Below, piece by piece: positions 46,115 through 57,812 of a stretch of 64,000 nt of DNA (within the stretch, counting starts at the first letter, position 1; each line of letters starts with the position of its first letter). The notes beneath the pieces were generated by a model. It was not told where the DNA came from, made no database searches, and saw only the letters and a list, made by a program, of their open reading frames with translations. The stretch comes from Chloranthus sessilifolius. Lineage: Eukaryota > Streptophyta > Magnoliopsida > Chloranthales > Chloranthaceae. Both the position numbers and the translations under genes were made by a program. Location of the stretch: positions 108,625,097-108,689,096 of the forward strand of contig CM037590.1 in NCBI GenBank assembly GCA_021018995.1, written 5' to 3'.

Positions 46115-46181
46115 GGTGTCTACTTCTTCGACGCACTCTTGCTCCACAAGAATGCACAGAAGAGGAGCAATTGTAGACACC
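46115..46181 (+). other. Purine tract and stem-loop at the T2 3' LTR boundary
   Basis: GGTGTCTAC (46115-46123) pairs with GTAGACACC (46173-46181), nine pairs, with an inner TCTTG/CAAGA stem (46137-46141/46147-46151). The purine tract agaagaggagcaa ends next to the LTR start at 46172. Confidence 0.65.
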
Positions 46182-47552
46182 CTATTTTTGCCCTCTCAGA
46201 GTATACAAACATATTAGGTCAACCTTAGACCTTGCCCATGACTCCAGGGAAGGATTAACCCTCTCCAAAAGTCCTTAAAACCCTAAATGAGGGGACTGTA
46301 CAATACCTATATAGTGTATGGTAAAATCCCTTGCTAAAACCTCAACCCACGAACTCGAACCCCACCCGGCCTGGGAGGTTCTCCAATTTTGCGTTGTCAC
46401 CCACACGCATAATTGATTGCAAGTGTAATCGTACGCACACAATTGGTCAAAATTGAACCAGGCTTCTCCTTTCGTGCACCACCCGTTTACCAGAATTGCT
46501 CTCCTGATCCCAGGCACAAAATTCAATTACACACACCATTGGGTGCGCATAATTGGTCCCTAGTTGGACTAGGCTTCTGAATCCCAAGACCGCCCATATT
46601 CCTTGATTATGCACATGAGCCCATGCATGTAATTGGTTCCAAGGCACATTGGAACTAGGATACCCGGCTGAGCCAGTCAGCCGGTCATTCCCCAATCGGT
46701 AACCGACTTTCAGGGAATTAAGTGCATGATTTGATGCCCACAATTGAATTACACGCATGACTCATTGCACACAATCGATCAATTGCGCACATGTCCCCAC
46801 ACGTGTAATTAGCCCAATACCTATAAAAAGAACCCCCTTCCATGCCCAAACTCACCAATTTTCATAGCAATCTCTCATCTCTCAAGCTTAAGCCTTTTAG
46901 AAAATTTAAGGTTCTCTCTAGGGTTCTCAATGAAAGGGTTTGAGCTGCTTTCTAGACTTCTAGAAGTGCAGACTCTTCTCTAAGAACCTCAGGGTAGTCA
47001 TGATAGCGGTACTAGCCATCTAGCCCTGATTCTCGAAGGAGTATTAGGGGATTAAACCCTTAGCCTTAGATCTTTAGGAAATCCCCTCCCAAATTCTTAG
47101 CCTAGAGCCAATTAGGTCCTTAGCCCCTTCCAGTTTCTCAGCCTTAGCCACCCGATTTTCCCAATGGATCTTAGGGAGGGTACCCGGGAACGGGGCCGAT
47201 CGTCCTTAGCATAGCAGGCCACCCCCCCTTTAGATAGGCTTAGTAGGAGTAGGAAACTAAACTAAATAGTCCTTTGGCTACCCATAGCTACTGAAGTTGG
47301 TTGGTCGACTTTCAGTAAAGGAGTCAAGCTCACATCTCTACACGTGATCAGTGATGTGTTGCAACATTAATAAATATCTGTAGTTGGCGGTCGCATCAAC
47401 CTAGGTAATCTCCGCTTAGAATTTGCCTTTTCCTTTAGCATTTAATATTTCTTAGTTTATTATTCTATCGCTTTCCACCAGAGTCCACGTTAACCAAATT
47501 GTGCCACTTATTTCGGGACCCGAAAGGATCCCAAGAAAAGCATGTACCAACA
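46172..47552 (+). repeat. 3' LTR of T2 (1381 bp)
   Basis: TGTAGACACC to CATGTACCAACA. GCGCRTAATT-type motifs fill 46390-46800, for example cacgcataattgattgc, acacacaattgg, cgcacatg. TATA is at 46822-46828. No primer-binding site follows at 47553, so this is the 3', not the 5', LTR. About 1 kb shorter after TATA than T1's LTR. Confidence 0.9.
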
Positions 47553-48329
47553 GTCATCGGTTGGGCTTCCATAAGAATTTTGATCATGAGATCTATAGAA
47601 ACCTGCACCCGGGGGTCAGAGGTAATCTTTGTTGTAACGTCAGTTTTATGTTGGTCTTGGATTTGAAGATCTGTTAATGTATTGATTTGGAGATTAATTG
47701 GAGTCTCATGACTTGGTTTTAAGTTTGGTATGATTTTGAAAGTGGGAAGAGTGACAGTTTTATGGATTGGTTTATCGATAAATTTGGTGATTGGTTCTAG
47801 AGTGAGTGAAATGGATGGTTTAGAGGTTGGTTTGATAGTAGGTTCAAGTTCAAGATTTAGTTTCCAAGTTGGTGAGGTGTAAGTTCAATAATGGGTTCAG
47901 GTTCTGAAATGGTTGTCGAGATTAATTCAAGAGTCGACTTTGAACTTGTTGGGACGATACATTCGATAAGAAGTTTAGTTTCGGAGGTTGAGTTTGGGGT
48001 AAGTGAGGTGATAGATTTAGGGATAAGTTTAGGTTCTAAAGTTGATGTGATCGGTTCAAGAGTTGGTTTGGGAGTGGGAGGATTGATGATCTTAGATTTG
48101 ATTAAGGGTTTAGGTTCGAAGTTTAATTTTGAGGTTAATGGGACGATTGGTTATGGGATAGATGGTCTTATGAGATGTTGATATGTCGGCTCAGGAATTA
48201 CTTTGAGAACCAGTGAGTGAGTCTATTCAGGGATAAGTGGAGAAATTAGTTTAGGTGTTGGTTCAGGGAACGTGGGATCGGTTCACTGGTAGATGAGTTA
48301 TTGAGTTTGGAGGTAGGCTGGTTTGGTTG
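47553..48329 (-). other. Unassigned Pro/Thr/Lys-rich reading frame
   Basis: The minus strand is open for over 100 codons across about 47865-47553 (LEPTIKPTSKPSISLTLEP near 47850; VQVSIDLMIKILMEAQPM at the LTR edge), and 47880-48180 has similar KP/EP-rich text in another frame. It could be a decayed repetitive host protein or the coding part of another element. I do not recognise it. The plus-strand frame at 47891-48181 is probably its shadow. Confidence 0.3.
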
Positions 48330-49767
48330 TGATCAATCACAGAATATACCATTTTATCACCCTTAACTTAATGCTGCTAGATTCCATTTTGCAACTAACA
48401 TGTTAATGATGTACAAATATTAAGGAAAAGCAGTAAAAGATAACCAAGGTGTTAATCTTAGTTAAAATGAACTCATAAAGCAATAAGAAAAATGATTGAA
48501 CGTAAAAGATGATTTGACACTACTGAAATCCAAGAAATCCTACTTTACAATTGAACGAAGTCAAAGAAAGAAATAAGAAATTGTAATTTACAATTCTTCA
48601 TAAGACGTTCAAAGCAAAAGGCAATACTAAAAAGCGACCGATCGTAATACAAAATCATCCAGAAAGAAAGCTATGCAAAGAAGAACAATCGTGATTTAAG
48701 ATTTTACAAATAAAAGCTTCCTATAGTTGCTGATCACGTGAAGATTTACACCGTCATGCACCAAAATAGAAGAACTCTTGAATTAGAAGGTTGGCAAATC
48801 ACGGATCTGAGAAGATTGATGACGATAAACTTCTAAAGATCTTGGCTACTGAAATAAAGGAGAAAATTCAGAGGCGCATCAACCAGTGAAAGCAAGGAAG
48901 ATAAAATTAGGAATTAGAGTTATATTAGGAATCTTTTGTTTTTAGTAGTTTCTTTTATTAGAATTTGATCACTGTAAATCGACCCCTTATGATCTATAAA
49001 TAAGAGGGCTTGATATAGGAATAATTTAATCAAAGGAATTCTCAACATCAATTGATGACTAACGTAGGGTTTTCTTTCGATCAAATATAGTTTAGAGTAG
49101 TTTAGATATCCAAAGTTCCTCGATCACAATTGACGACTGGGATTGAGAGCTAGAAGATTAGTGTAGATATTCATAGTTTCTCAAAAGCAATTGACGCTTG
49201 CAGCTGAGGGGTAAAGGATATATTTTTACTTTGCTTTCTAGTTTAGATTTATTTTTATTGCAATTTACTGCTTTATAAACATCTCCAAGTTTTGATTTGA
49301 ATTGACGACTCAGGTTGAGATTTGTTGATTTGTGTAATGGTTTTACTTTTCCATCTTTAATTTTCTCGAATTTGATTGACGCCCAAGTTTTAGGAGATTG
49401 TTGATTAGATTAAATCTGTGTTAAAGGATTTTAGTTATTTGATTGACGCCCAAATTATAAAAGACTGCAATACGGTGTAACGGTATTTTAATTTTGTAAA
49501 TATCCGAGACTTGAAGGATTGTGATTGACAACTATAATATAGAAGGAGGAGGATTTAGATTTATTTTCTGCAATTAGTTTAAGAAACTATTCTTTTATTC
49601 ATATTTCTCAAGTAGTTTAGGATCTTAAAGATAAATATAAGTTTTCAGAAAAGTAAAATATGAAATAAATTACTTCCTCGTAAGAACGATCCTATACTAG
49701 CATTACAATTTCCATTATGCGCTTGCAATAGGTTAAGATTAATTAGAACAACATAAAGGGCACATCA
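48330..49767 (+). repeat. 5' LTR of A3 (1438 bp)
   Basis: TGATCAATCACAG to CACATCA. TATA (tctataaataagag) is near 48993. After TATA, seven copies of an ATTGACGACT-type motif lie at about 49048, 49130, 49189, 49301, 49375, 49442 and 49524. Confidence 0.92.
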
Positions 49768-49773
49768 AGCTTT

Positions 49774-49791
49774 TTGCGTCGCTGCCGGGCA
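49774..49791 (+). other. Primer-binding site of A3
   Basis: TTGCGTCGCTGCCGGGCA, six bases after the LTR, close to the tRNA-Asp-complementary Athila site TGGCGCCGCTGCCGGGGA. Confidence 0.75.
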
Positions 49792-49907
49792 AGCGGATTT
49801 TATTTTATATTAGTTTTAGAAAACAAATATTTGTCTTTCTCTTTTTATTTTTAATTTTCTTTGATCGTTTCTTATATATTTTGCAGGTTTATTCGGAGTA
49901 ACAAATC

Positions 49908-50212
49908 ATGAGTTTCAACAGTTCCCCTGATTAGAGAAGCTCGAGTCTCAGATATTTTTCTCTCCCTGCTTTCTAAGATAAAAATCGGATAAAATTGAAA
50001 ACAAAATTGATGTTTGTAATAGTTGTTCAAGCCACCCTGCTCTGTTTCTAATTCCTTTCAATAAGGCAGGAAAAGACCAATATGTGGCTAAGACATTGGG
50101 GGAGTACTATGCACAAACACCTCTTACACCTCCCTCATGTATTCGCGTACCTCCTGTAGCTGGTAATGGGACTTTTGAAATCACGCCCAATGTGCTTCAA
50201 ATACTTCCTACT
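49908..50212 (+). pseudogene. gag of A3, N-terminal part
   Basis: MSFNSSPD start at 49908, later YYAQTPLTPPSCIRVPPVA (50110-50160). Continues after the solo LTR. Broken. Confidence 0.6.
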
Positions 50213-53204
50213 TGTAACAGCCCGGGATTTCCTTACCCAAAATCCGAGCTGTCGGATCACGTAATCCGATCCAAACATAACGGCTCCATTCCCCAAGGTT
50301 AATAGGTTGAAAGAACCGAGCCATTATTATAATGGTAAGTACACACACAATCAAAAATTAAAGTACGCAAGCGAAAAGGCAAAGCGGAAAGCAAGCAAGC
50401 TAATACTAACTATTCACATTGCTCCAAGCTTAACTAATTATGAAATGTCTATGAAGATTTACCATTCACATATCCCATCATCACACAAAAATATCCACCA
50501 ATGAAGGCCATCCTTCACCTAAACAGTGGAACCACATATATACAATTTGTATCCTTTTATCTAAGTATTTTACCTTAAAAAATCCCAAAATATTTCATGC
50601 TCACACTCCCCTCAGCTAAGGATAATGTTCCTCTGGCAAATCCTCCTCATCTCCAGGAGTATAGTCAGGATCCTCCTCCTGCTCCGGATCTTGCATAGGG
50701 TCAGCTCCTGCAGTTGTGACATATAGTCGACGGATGAGCTCCATCTAAGCTTAGTAGGGACATAAACAACGCAAAATGATATATTATCATTCTAACTCAT
50801 GGCATAGATGCATATATAAAGCAATTTAGAAATTTCATATGGTATCAAAAGTATGCGATCATAAGCAAGTAATTAAAAACATGCGTTCGTAAACATGCTA
50901 TACCATGATGCGAGGAAGCATACAAATTCATATCAATAATTGATGTGATGAAATAGATCTTACTTTCATATCGAGTTGGGGATGACGAGTTGTACAAGAT
51001 GAGCATATAAGATCACAAAATTGATCATAGCACATCACATCAAGTAATCGAGCCACATAATATTAGTATGAGTATCCTGTAATGGGAATAGAGCAGTCCG
51101 TAATGGATACAGGTTAAAATCACGGGGACTCCACCCCTCCCTTGGAGATTCCACTCCACTCACAACTAATCACGAGGACGAGAATAGACTTGTGGCAATG
51201 GCATCCCGTAGCAGGAACTGAGCAGTCCGTAGTGGACACAAGGTTAATACCCCGGGGACTCACCCCTCTCATGGAAGCTCCACTCCTCAGTTGCACACAA
51301 TCTCACACATAGCATATACACACAAATAGTAACAGAATAGAGTTGGTTATTATACATAACATGTTCACACGAATAAGAATGGACACGAATCATATTATAA
51401 AACGGATCTTGATTTCTTAGTGCAAGCAAGATGTTAAGTAAATCATGCAATTTCATGTTCGGAAACAATCTTAGATCATATGCATAGCTTTCATTTATCA
51501 AGTATGTGACGAAAATATATAAATCAAATATGAGCAAATCATTTATGTTATCCCATGATTCAAGTCAAGCATATAACTTTGCATTCAAAATTTCCCAACC
51601 TTAAGTCAAGTCGAGCACACGCATATATTCTACAAACTCAAATCGAGATGTTTTCCCCTACTTTTCTCCTAATTCACGAGGCCAAACACATGTCTTAGTC
51701 ATCGGTACTCAATACGTTCACGTGCTCATGGTTCACAAGCACGCAAGTCATGTCAAGCCCAAAATAGAGTTTCCCGTTCGAGCGTAGGCTTCAGGTGATT
51801 TCCCGCTCGAGCGTCTCCATTACCACTCAAGCAACTTCCATAGTACAAACATACACATCACGCTCGAGCGGTTTTGACCTGTGCTGATTTTGCCTGGAAT
51901 TCCCACTCGAGCATAGGCTTCAAGTGATTTCATGCTCAAGCGACTCCAATCACGCTCAAGTGGTTTTTCCAATACAAGCCTTTGTATCACGCTCGAGCAA
52001 AATTGACCCATGCTGAATTAGCCTATGAATCCCGCTCAAGCATAGGGCTTTAGGTGATATTATGCTTGAGCGGCTCTAAATCACGCTCGAGCGTACTTCT
52101 CCGATCTGTCCTCTTTTATAGCTAATACATCAACTCGAGCTTGCCTTTTTGGCCTCTCAAGTTGGCTCAACAACACCTCAATCACACCCTATACGGTTCA
52201 CTCACTTACGAGATCCTCCCTTTAAAATACATCAAAGCGCACATCACATTCTCATGCATTTACTAATTTTAACACGTGCTAATTGTCCCCAAATTCAAAG
52301 CACATGCAAGGGTTCCCACAATCGATTCAAGATACATCCATTCTCGTGATTCTTACACATTTCGATTCGTGGAATCGCTACATGCGGCTTCGATTATCGA
52401 CAATTGATAATGAGACTCAGATCCTAAAACAAATTGAATGCGTTTCGAGGGTTACCTTTATTAGTTTCCACGCATGTGGAGATCTGCTACTCGCTTGCGT
52501 CTACTTAACACCGCCGAAGTGCCAATCCTACGATTTACTAACGCTCTTCACCTTGGTCGAAGGAATCACGAAGTGTGGGGTTCTTGATGGTTGAAGAGAA
52601 TAGATCCTATTTAAGTGAAACAAGTTTCGAGAGAGAACTAGGGGTTGGGTTCACAAGAACCAGACAAGGAGAAGAGCAATGGCTTCTCTTCTCTCCTGTT
52701 TCTTCTCGAGTTGTAGCAGCCAGCTTCCTCCTAATGCAATGATTTGCATGGATACGTGAAGAGGTGGCTAAATAGAAAGTGATTGGGTTTGGGTGTATAG
52801 TTACACACAAAGACTATATACATACACTCATCACTTGGCTCTTACTACATGGGCCCATGTACCCTGTTTTACATGGGTCTTGACTCATCCGATATCTTGA
52901 CGAGTCTCAATGGAAAGTAGGCTCTAATGGGTCTTAAGTGACCAGTTTTCTACTAGCACCTGCCTTCTAAGTGGCCCAAAGGAACCTTAATTATTAATTA
53001 GACCCAAGATGGGTTTTGGTTTCCAAAAAGGTCTTGTGGGTCTGGGTCCACATTGATCTCAATTGACCCAATCCACCTGTTGGCTTGCACTCCTACAGGT
53101 CTCTAGTGGTCAATTTCTAAGTGGATTTCTGAAGCTAAAGGTCCAACGGCTATTGACCTGCCACGTTTTCAGGTTACACGTGCGTGACTTTACAGGGTGT
53201 CACA
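50213..53204 (-). repeat. Tekay-like solo LTR (2992 bp) with TSD ctact
   Basis: Plus strand TGTAACAGCCCGGG to GGGTGTCACA, flanked by ctact at 50208-50212 and 53205-53209. Carries the family block gtgacatatagtcgacggat (50715-50734). A diverged tandem duplication of about 120 bases (51065-51175 and 51185-51290; gagcagtccgtaatggata / gagcagtccgtagtggaca) is inside. No internal region remains. Confidence 0.88.
51770..52145. repeat. CGCTCGAGCG array in the second Tekay-like solo LTR
   Basis: About thirteen forms of CRCTCGAGCG, many decayed at CG (ctcaagc, cttgagc), in two roughly 115-base repeats each with taggcttcaggtgattt-like text. Confidence 0.8.
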
Positions 53205-53700
53205 CTACTTTTCATGGGCTAATGGATGAAGACCCCTATTTGCATTTAAATAAGATCGTAGAAGTGTGCACTGTTATTCGAATTAAGAACTTGTCGGAAG
53301 CATCCACTTGTTTGAGATTGTTTTCATATTCCCTTAAAGATGGGGGAAAGCAGTGGATAAACTCTTTGCCCCGTAATTCGATTGCTAAGTGGACAGAATT
53401 GGAATGCATGTTTCTTACAAAATTCTTTCCAATCTGCATAACGAATAGAATCCGTCACCTTATTATAATGTTTCAACAATTTCCAGATGAATCACTTTGG
53501 GAAAGTTGGAATCGTCTTAACAATCTTCTGCATAGGTGCCCTCACTGCGGGGTTGCATGCTGGCAAATAGTGCTCACTTTCTATGAAGGCCTTGACGATG
53601 CAACCCGACACATGATTGATGTGGCCTATGGAGGAATGTTTCGTACACTGACTGCAGAGGACACTTGGGGACTACCAAAACTACCTTTTACCCTAAACCT
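53205..53700 (+). pseudogene. gag of A3, conserved domain
   Basis: FHGLMDEDPYLHLNKIVEVC, LRLFSYSLKDGGKQWINSLP, FLTKFFPI and LLHRCPHCG..FYEGLDD, matching A4's gag and the Athila family. Broken; no protease or pol after it. Confidence 0.85.
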
Positions 53701-54432
53701 AACCCAAATCTAAAACCTTCTCCCTATGCTTCATCTTCTCCCACTTCCTAACCTTTACACCATCACAACCCACCCCGAATGCGACTCCCTTTATGATGAT
53801 GGTGGGTTGAGTCGTTCCTCGCCACCCTTCTCCATTGCTCATACTCTTCACTGCATTCTCTTGATTCTCTCCATAGAATCGTCGCAGGGGAATAGTATTG
53901 AGTGAAGGGTGATCCGGAGATGTGTTCACTTCTCCACTCTTCAAAGGACTTCCACATTACATTTCTTTCGCGGAAGGAATGTTAGGTGCTCTGGTTGAGG
54001 GAGATAAAGAAGGGAAGAAAGAAGTATTCCGACAGCTCTTGGAGTAGCGTCCCTGCCAAGGTGTGGATACTCCTTTGGTCGGAAGGAATGAGAGACCTTG
54101 ATTGAAGGTAGTATTTCACCTCGGATGTTGTTGCCAGTGTCGTAGTGTAGGATGTGTCTAGATTTTTCCTAGGTTTTAATCTTTTATGTAATTTTTTCTG
54201 TTTCATTTCTCTTTTTATGTACTCGGTAAATATTTCATTTAATACAAGATAATTTCTTTTGTTTATTATTGTTGTTTCTCATTTATGGTGCCAATTTCTG
54301 CTTGTCTAAGCCGAAAGTACTTTCTCCAAAGTTTGGGGGAGATTTTTGAATGACTTTGCCGACCATATGCCAAGTCCCATATCAGCACCATCAAGGTAAA
54401 TAAAAGTTTAGACAATATCCCCTGTTTTTGAC
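53701..54432 (+). other. Non-coding DNA after gag in A3
   Basis: No protein is recognised; neither the accessory ORF of A4 nor pol is found here. Confidence 0.5.
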
Positions 54433-54468
54433 ACAATGAGGACATTGTCCTGTTTAAGTTTGGGGGGT
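54433..54468 (+). other. AGGA-loop hairpin and internal purine tract of A3
   Basis: ACAATG-AGGA-CATTGT (54433-54448) then aagtttggggggt (54456-54468). Compared with A4, stem pairs 1 and 4 changed from G-C to A-T on both sides, with the loop unchanged. Confidence 0.65.
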
Positions 54469-56044
54469 ACACAACTTCTGTGTATAATAGTTTATTTTAT
54501 TTTGCTTTCTGTTTTAGAATAATTTTGTAAATATTAGGATCAGTTAACCATTATATGTGAATTCCGAAAGAAAAAAAATTATGAATCCATAAAACTTACA
54601 ATCCATCGTAGCAGAAGTTCAACAATCAAACAATAGAGCAGTTATATTTCATGTCTAGCTTCTTTTAAGCACTATATCAATTGAATGTTTGAAACTATAT
54701 AATTGATCTGAACTGCAATATTTAGATTATAGTTTTAAAATTTTATAACCAGTGAGCTTTTCAACAAGATTTCCTCTTCTATTCAGAGAGAGACTGCTAT
54801 CTATTCAAGCTTAAATTCTATTAAACTTCTTGACTTGTTGAAATCTCATATTGCTAAAAAATTGAATCAAATATTCTGTGATTATAATGATTTATTTCTT
54901 TTAGAACTATCTATTAAATGTATCAAAACAATATGACATCCATACTAGTAAATCATAAAGATGATTAAAGGCCATCTTTTGTTAGTCAAAGCCAAAAAAC
55001 CAAAATCGCAAAAAGAGTTTATCCTTTGAACCCATATTAGAAGCTTTTAACCAAATTTCTTTGTACCAAGATTTTATAAACCCTTAACCATATATACTGC
55101 CCAAAACTTTTAACCTTTAACGCTTACAATTTCTGAGAGTTTAGAATGTAAAAGAAGGGAAAAAGAGGGAGTGAAAGGAAAGTCAACAGATAAGACACAT
55201 GTCAACAAAAGGGTACAGCTGAAAAGAAATAAAATGGAGAAATATGAGAAAAGAGTCACAAATCGTAAAACACGATTCTACAAAAAGATAAGTAAAAATC
55301 TTCCACACTGAAAAATCCAAAGGAAATCCAAAGAAAATCGATTGAAGAAATGGGATTTACACAAGAAAACAGAAAAAGAAAATGGGAAGAAGCATCCAAT
55401 TTTTTGGATACTTACTGGTGTTGAAATAGAAAAGAAGAGAAGAAGACAGGAGAAGGAAGAACTAAATTCTCAGAAACCTTTGAATCCTTCTTACCTTTCC
55501 TTACAAACTCTTTAATCCAAAGTCCCCTTACAAACCAGAGTAAAGACCTTTTTGATTTACGATTTATGAAAGTATGAGTCTAGTAGAGATATATGTTATA
55601 GATACTATGAATGAACAAAGAAAGCATATGGATAGAATTGATTTTCCATTCCATGAGATTTATCTTGTTAGTCAATTATCCTTTGAATTCATCATAAATA
55701 TCATATTGAGAGAACCCAAAAAATTTTGATATCTTTTCTAGAGTATGCCACTAGTGAGAGTTTGAATGAAAATATTTTCTAAATCTGCAGTTCAAAAAAA
55801 TTTATGAAGAATAAACTGTTCACTGGTACACACACACACTCCACACTTTACAGAGTTGAAATTTTTGAGTTCTGATCAAGGATAACTGCTATGATGGAGA
55901 AAGAAAAGATAAAGGATTTGTAAACTTTAAAAATCATAATAACAATATGATGATTAACTTAGTTAGTGTACAAAATTAGTATAGATTTTTAATTTTTAAT
56001 TTTCTTTGTTTAGTTTTGAAAATTTGAAAAATCCAAAAACATTT
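54469..56044 (+). other. Non-coding 3' region of A3
   Basis: AT-rich, without recognised coding. A-rich at 55140-55460. Counterpart of 38504-39940 in A4. Confidence 0.55.
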
Positions 56045-56236
56045 TGAAGTTTGTAGGTAACTTCGTTGAAAACCTGCAGGAGACTATAACTCCTCCACTA
56101 GGGATCACCTAGGGGTTTAAAGTCTTTTTGCATCTGCTAAATACAATCGTTCTCCCTACGAAAGTGGCATTTAAATTTTAGATTAGTATTTCTTTCCTTG
56201 TTTGTTAGGGACTAGCAAAACATAAGTTTGGAGGTA
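56045..56236 (+). other. Structured 3' block and terminal purine tract of A3
   Basis: Hairpins TGTAGGT/ACCTGCA (56052-56078) and AGGAG/CTCCT (56078-56094), text ctagggatcacctaggggtt and ccctacgaaagtggcat as in A4, and purine tract aagtttggaggta (56224-56236). Confidence 0.75.
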
Positions 56237-57679
56237 TGATTAGTCACAGAATATATCATTTTATTATCCTTAACTTAATGTTGCTAGACCCCAATTTGCT
56301 ACTAACAAACTAATGATGTGCATATATTAAGGAAAAGCAGTAAAAGAGAACCAAAGTATTAATCTTCGTCAAAATAAACTCAAAAAGTAATAAGAAGAAT
56401 GATTGAACGTAAAAGACGATTCAACATTGCTGAAAGCCAAGAAATCGTACTTTATGATTGAACGAAGCCAAAGTAAGAAATAAGAAATCATAATTTACGA
56501 TTCTTCAGAAAACATTCAGAGCAAAAGGTGATACAAAAGAGTATGATCGTTTGTAAAAAAGAATTGTTCTAAGTTATAAGCTGAAAAAGAAGAGAAATTG
56601 TGATTTATGATTTTACAAATAAAAGCTTCCTATTGTTGCTAATCACGTGCAGATTTACACTGCCATGCACCAAAATAGAAGAACTCTTGAATTAGAGTTT
56701 GGAAAATCACGGATCTGAGAAGAATGATGAAGAAAGACTCTAAAAAATCTCGGTTGCTGAAATTAAGGAAACAAGTCCAGAGGCGCATCAACCAGTGAAA
56801 GCAAGGAGAAAATAAAATTAGGAATTATAATTATATTAGGAATCTTTTATTTTTAGTAATTTCTTTTATTAGAATTAGATCACTGTAAACCAACCCCTTA
56901 TGATATATAAATAAGAGGGCTTGGCATAAGAATAATTTCATCGAAGGAATTCTTAGCATCAATTGACGACTGAGGTTAGGTTTTCTTCTGATAAAAAATA
57001 GTTTAGAGTAGTTTAGACATCCAAGGTTCTTTGATCACAATTGATGACTAGGATTGATAGCTGGAAGATTAGTATTGATATCCGTAGTTTCTCAGAAGTA
57101 ATTGACGCCTGCGGCTGAGGGGTGAAAGATATATTTTTACTTTGCTTTCTAGTTTAGATTTATTTTTATTATAATTTACTGCTTTATAAATATCTCTAAG
57201 TTTTGATTTGAATTGATGACTCAAGTTGAAATTTGCAGATTAGTGTAATGGTTTTACTTTTCCTTCTTTAATTCTCTTGAACTTGATTGACGCCCATGTA
57301 TTAGGAGATTCTTGATTAGATTAAATCTATGTTGAAGGATTTTAGTTAATTGATTGACGCCCAAATTCAAGAAGACTACAATACGGTGTAACGGTATTTT
57401 AATTTTGTAAATATCCGAGACTTGAAGGATTGTGATTGACCACCATAATCTGGAAGGAGGAGGATTTAGATTTTTTTTCTGCAATTAGTTTAAGAAATCA
57501 TTCTTTTATTCATATTTCTCAAATAATTTAGGATCTTAAAGATAAATATAAGTTTTCAGAAAAGTAAAATATGAAATAAATCACTTCTTCGTGGGAACGA
57601 TCCTATTCTAGCATTATAATTTCCATTGTGTGCTTGCAATAGGTTAAGACTTAATTAGAACAACATAAAGATCACATCA
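56237..57679 (+). repeat. 3' LTR of A3 (1443 bp)
   Basis: Pairs with 48330-49767; same TATA region and the same ATTGACG motif series (56960-57440). Confidence 0.92.
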
Positions 57680-57812
57680 ATAAGTTTATTGATCTTAGGG
57701 ATCAGTTGGATTGATTCAGAATTGTATTTAGTGATTTCGGTGATAGGTTGAGTCAGAGTAAATTTGGTGATAGGTTGGGTGTGAAAGGTAATTTCAGGTT
57801 TAAAGGTGTGGG
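57680..57812 (-). other. Short flank between A3 and K5
   Basis: Open on the minus strand with Thr/Pro/Ile-rich text (TQPITKFTLTQPITEITKY), similar in style to 47553-48329, so probably the same interrupted sequence. Confidence 0.35.

Larger units (their letters stand above)
22037..47552 (+). mobile_element. Tat-lineage element T2 (3' half), host of several nested insertions
   Basis: Same family as T1 but on the plus strand. Only the part after integrase is in the window: antisense gene (22141-29207), 3' non-coding region with motif arrays, purine tract and 3' LTR (46172-47552). It is interrupted by T1 (left), a Tekay-like solo LTR, an Athila-like solo LTR and element A4. T2 is therefore older than all four. 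It is a fossil, with gag-pol outside the window. Confidence 0.88.
48330..57679 (+). mobile_element. Athila-lineage element A3, gag only, split by a solo LTR
   Basis: LTRs 48330-49767 and 56237-57679, Athila primer site, Athila gag, the same 3' block and purine tract as A4, but no protease, RT or integrase. The flanks ggttg (left) and ataag (right) do not match, so no TSD is visible. In the first 150 bases the LTRs differ at about one in seven, so A3 is old. Broken. A Tekay-like solo LTR (50213-53204) lies inside gag. Confidence 0.88.

Noticed and set aside
46275-46758. Minus-strand frames within the T2 LTR
   Set aside because: They arise from the U3 motif array and have no counterpart in T1's LTR.
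46172-47552. T2's LTR as a 5' LTR of a further element to the right
   Set aside because: No TGGCGA-type primer site follows 47552, and a purine tract precedes 46172, so it is a 3' LTR.
47891-48181. Plus-strand frame of 96 codons rich in Gly, Val and Leu
   Set aside because: Probably the shadow of the Pro-rich minus-strand sequence; composition mirrors it.
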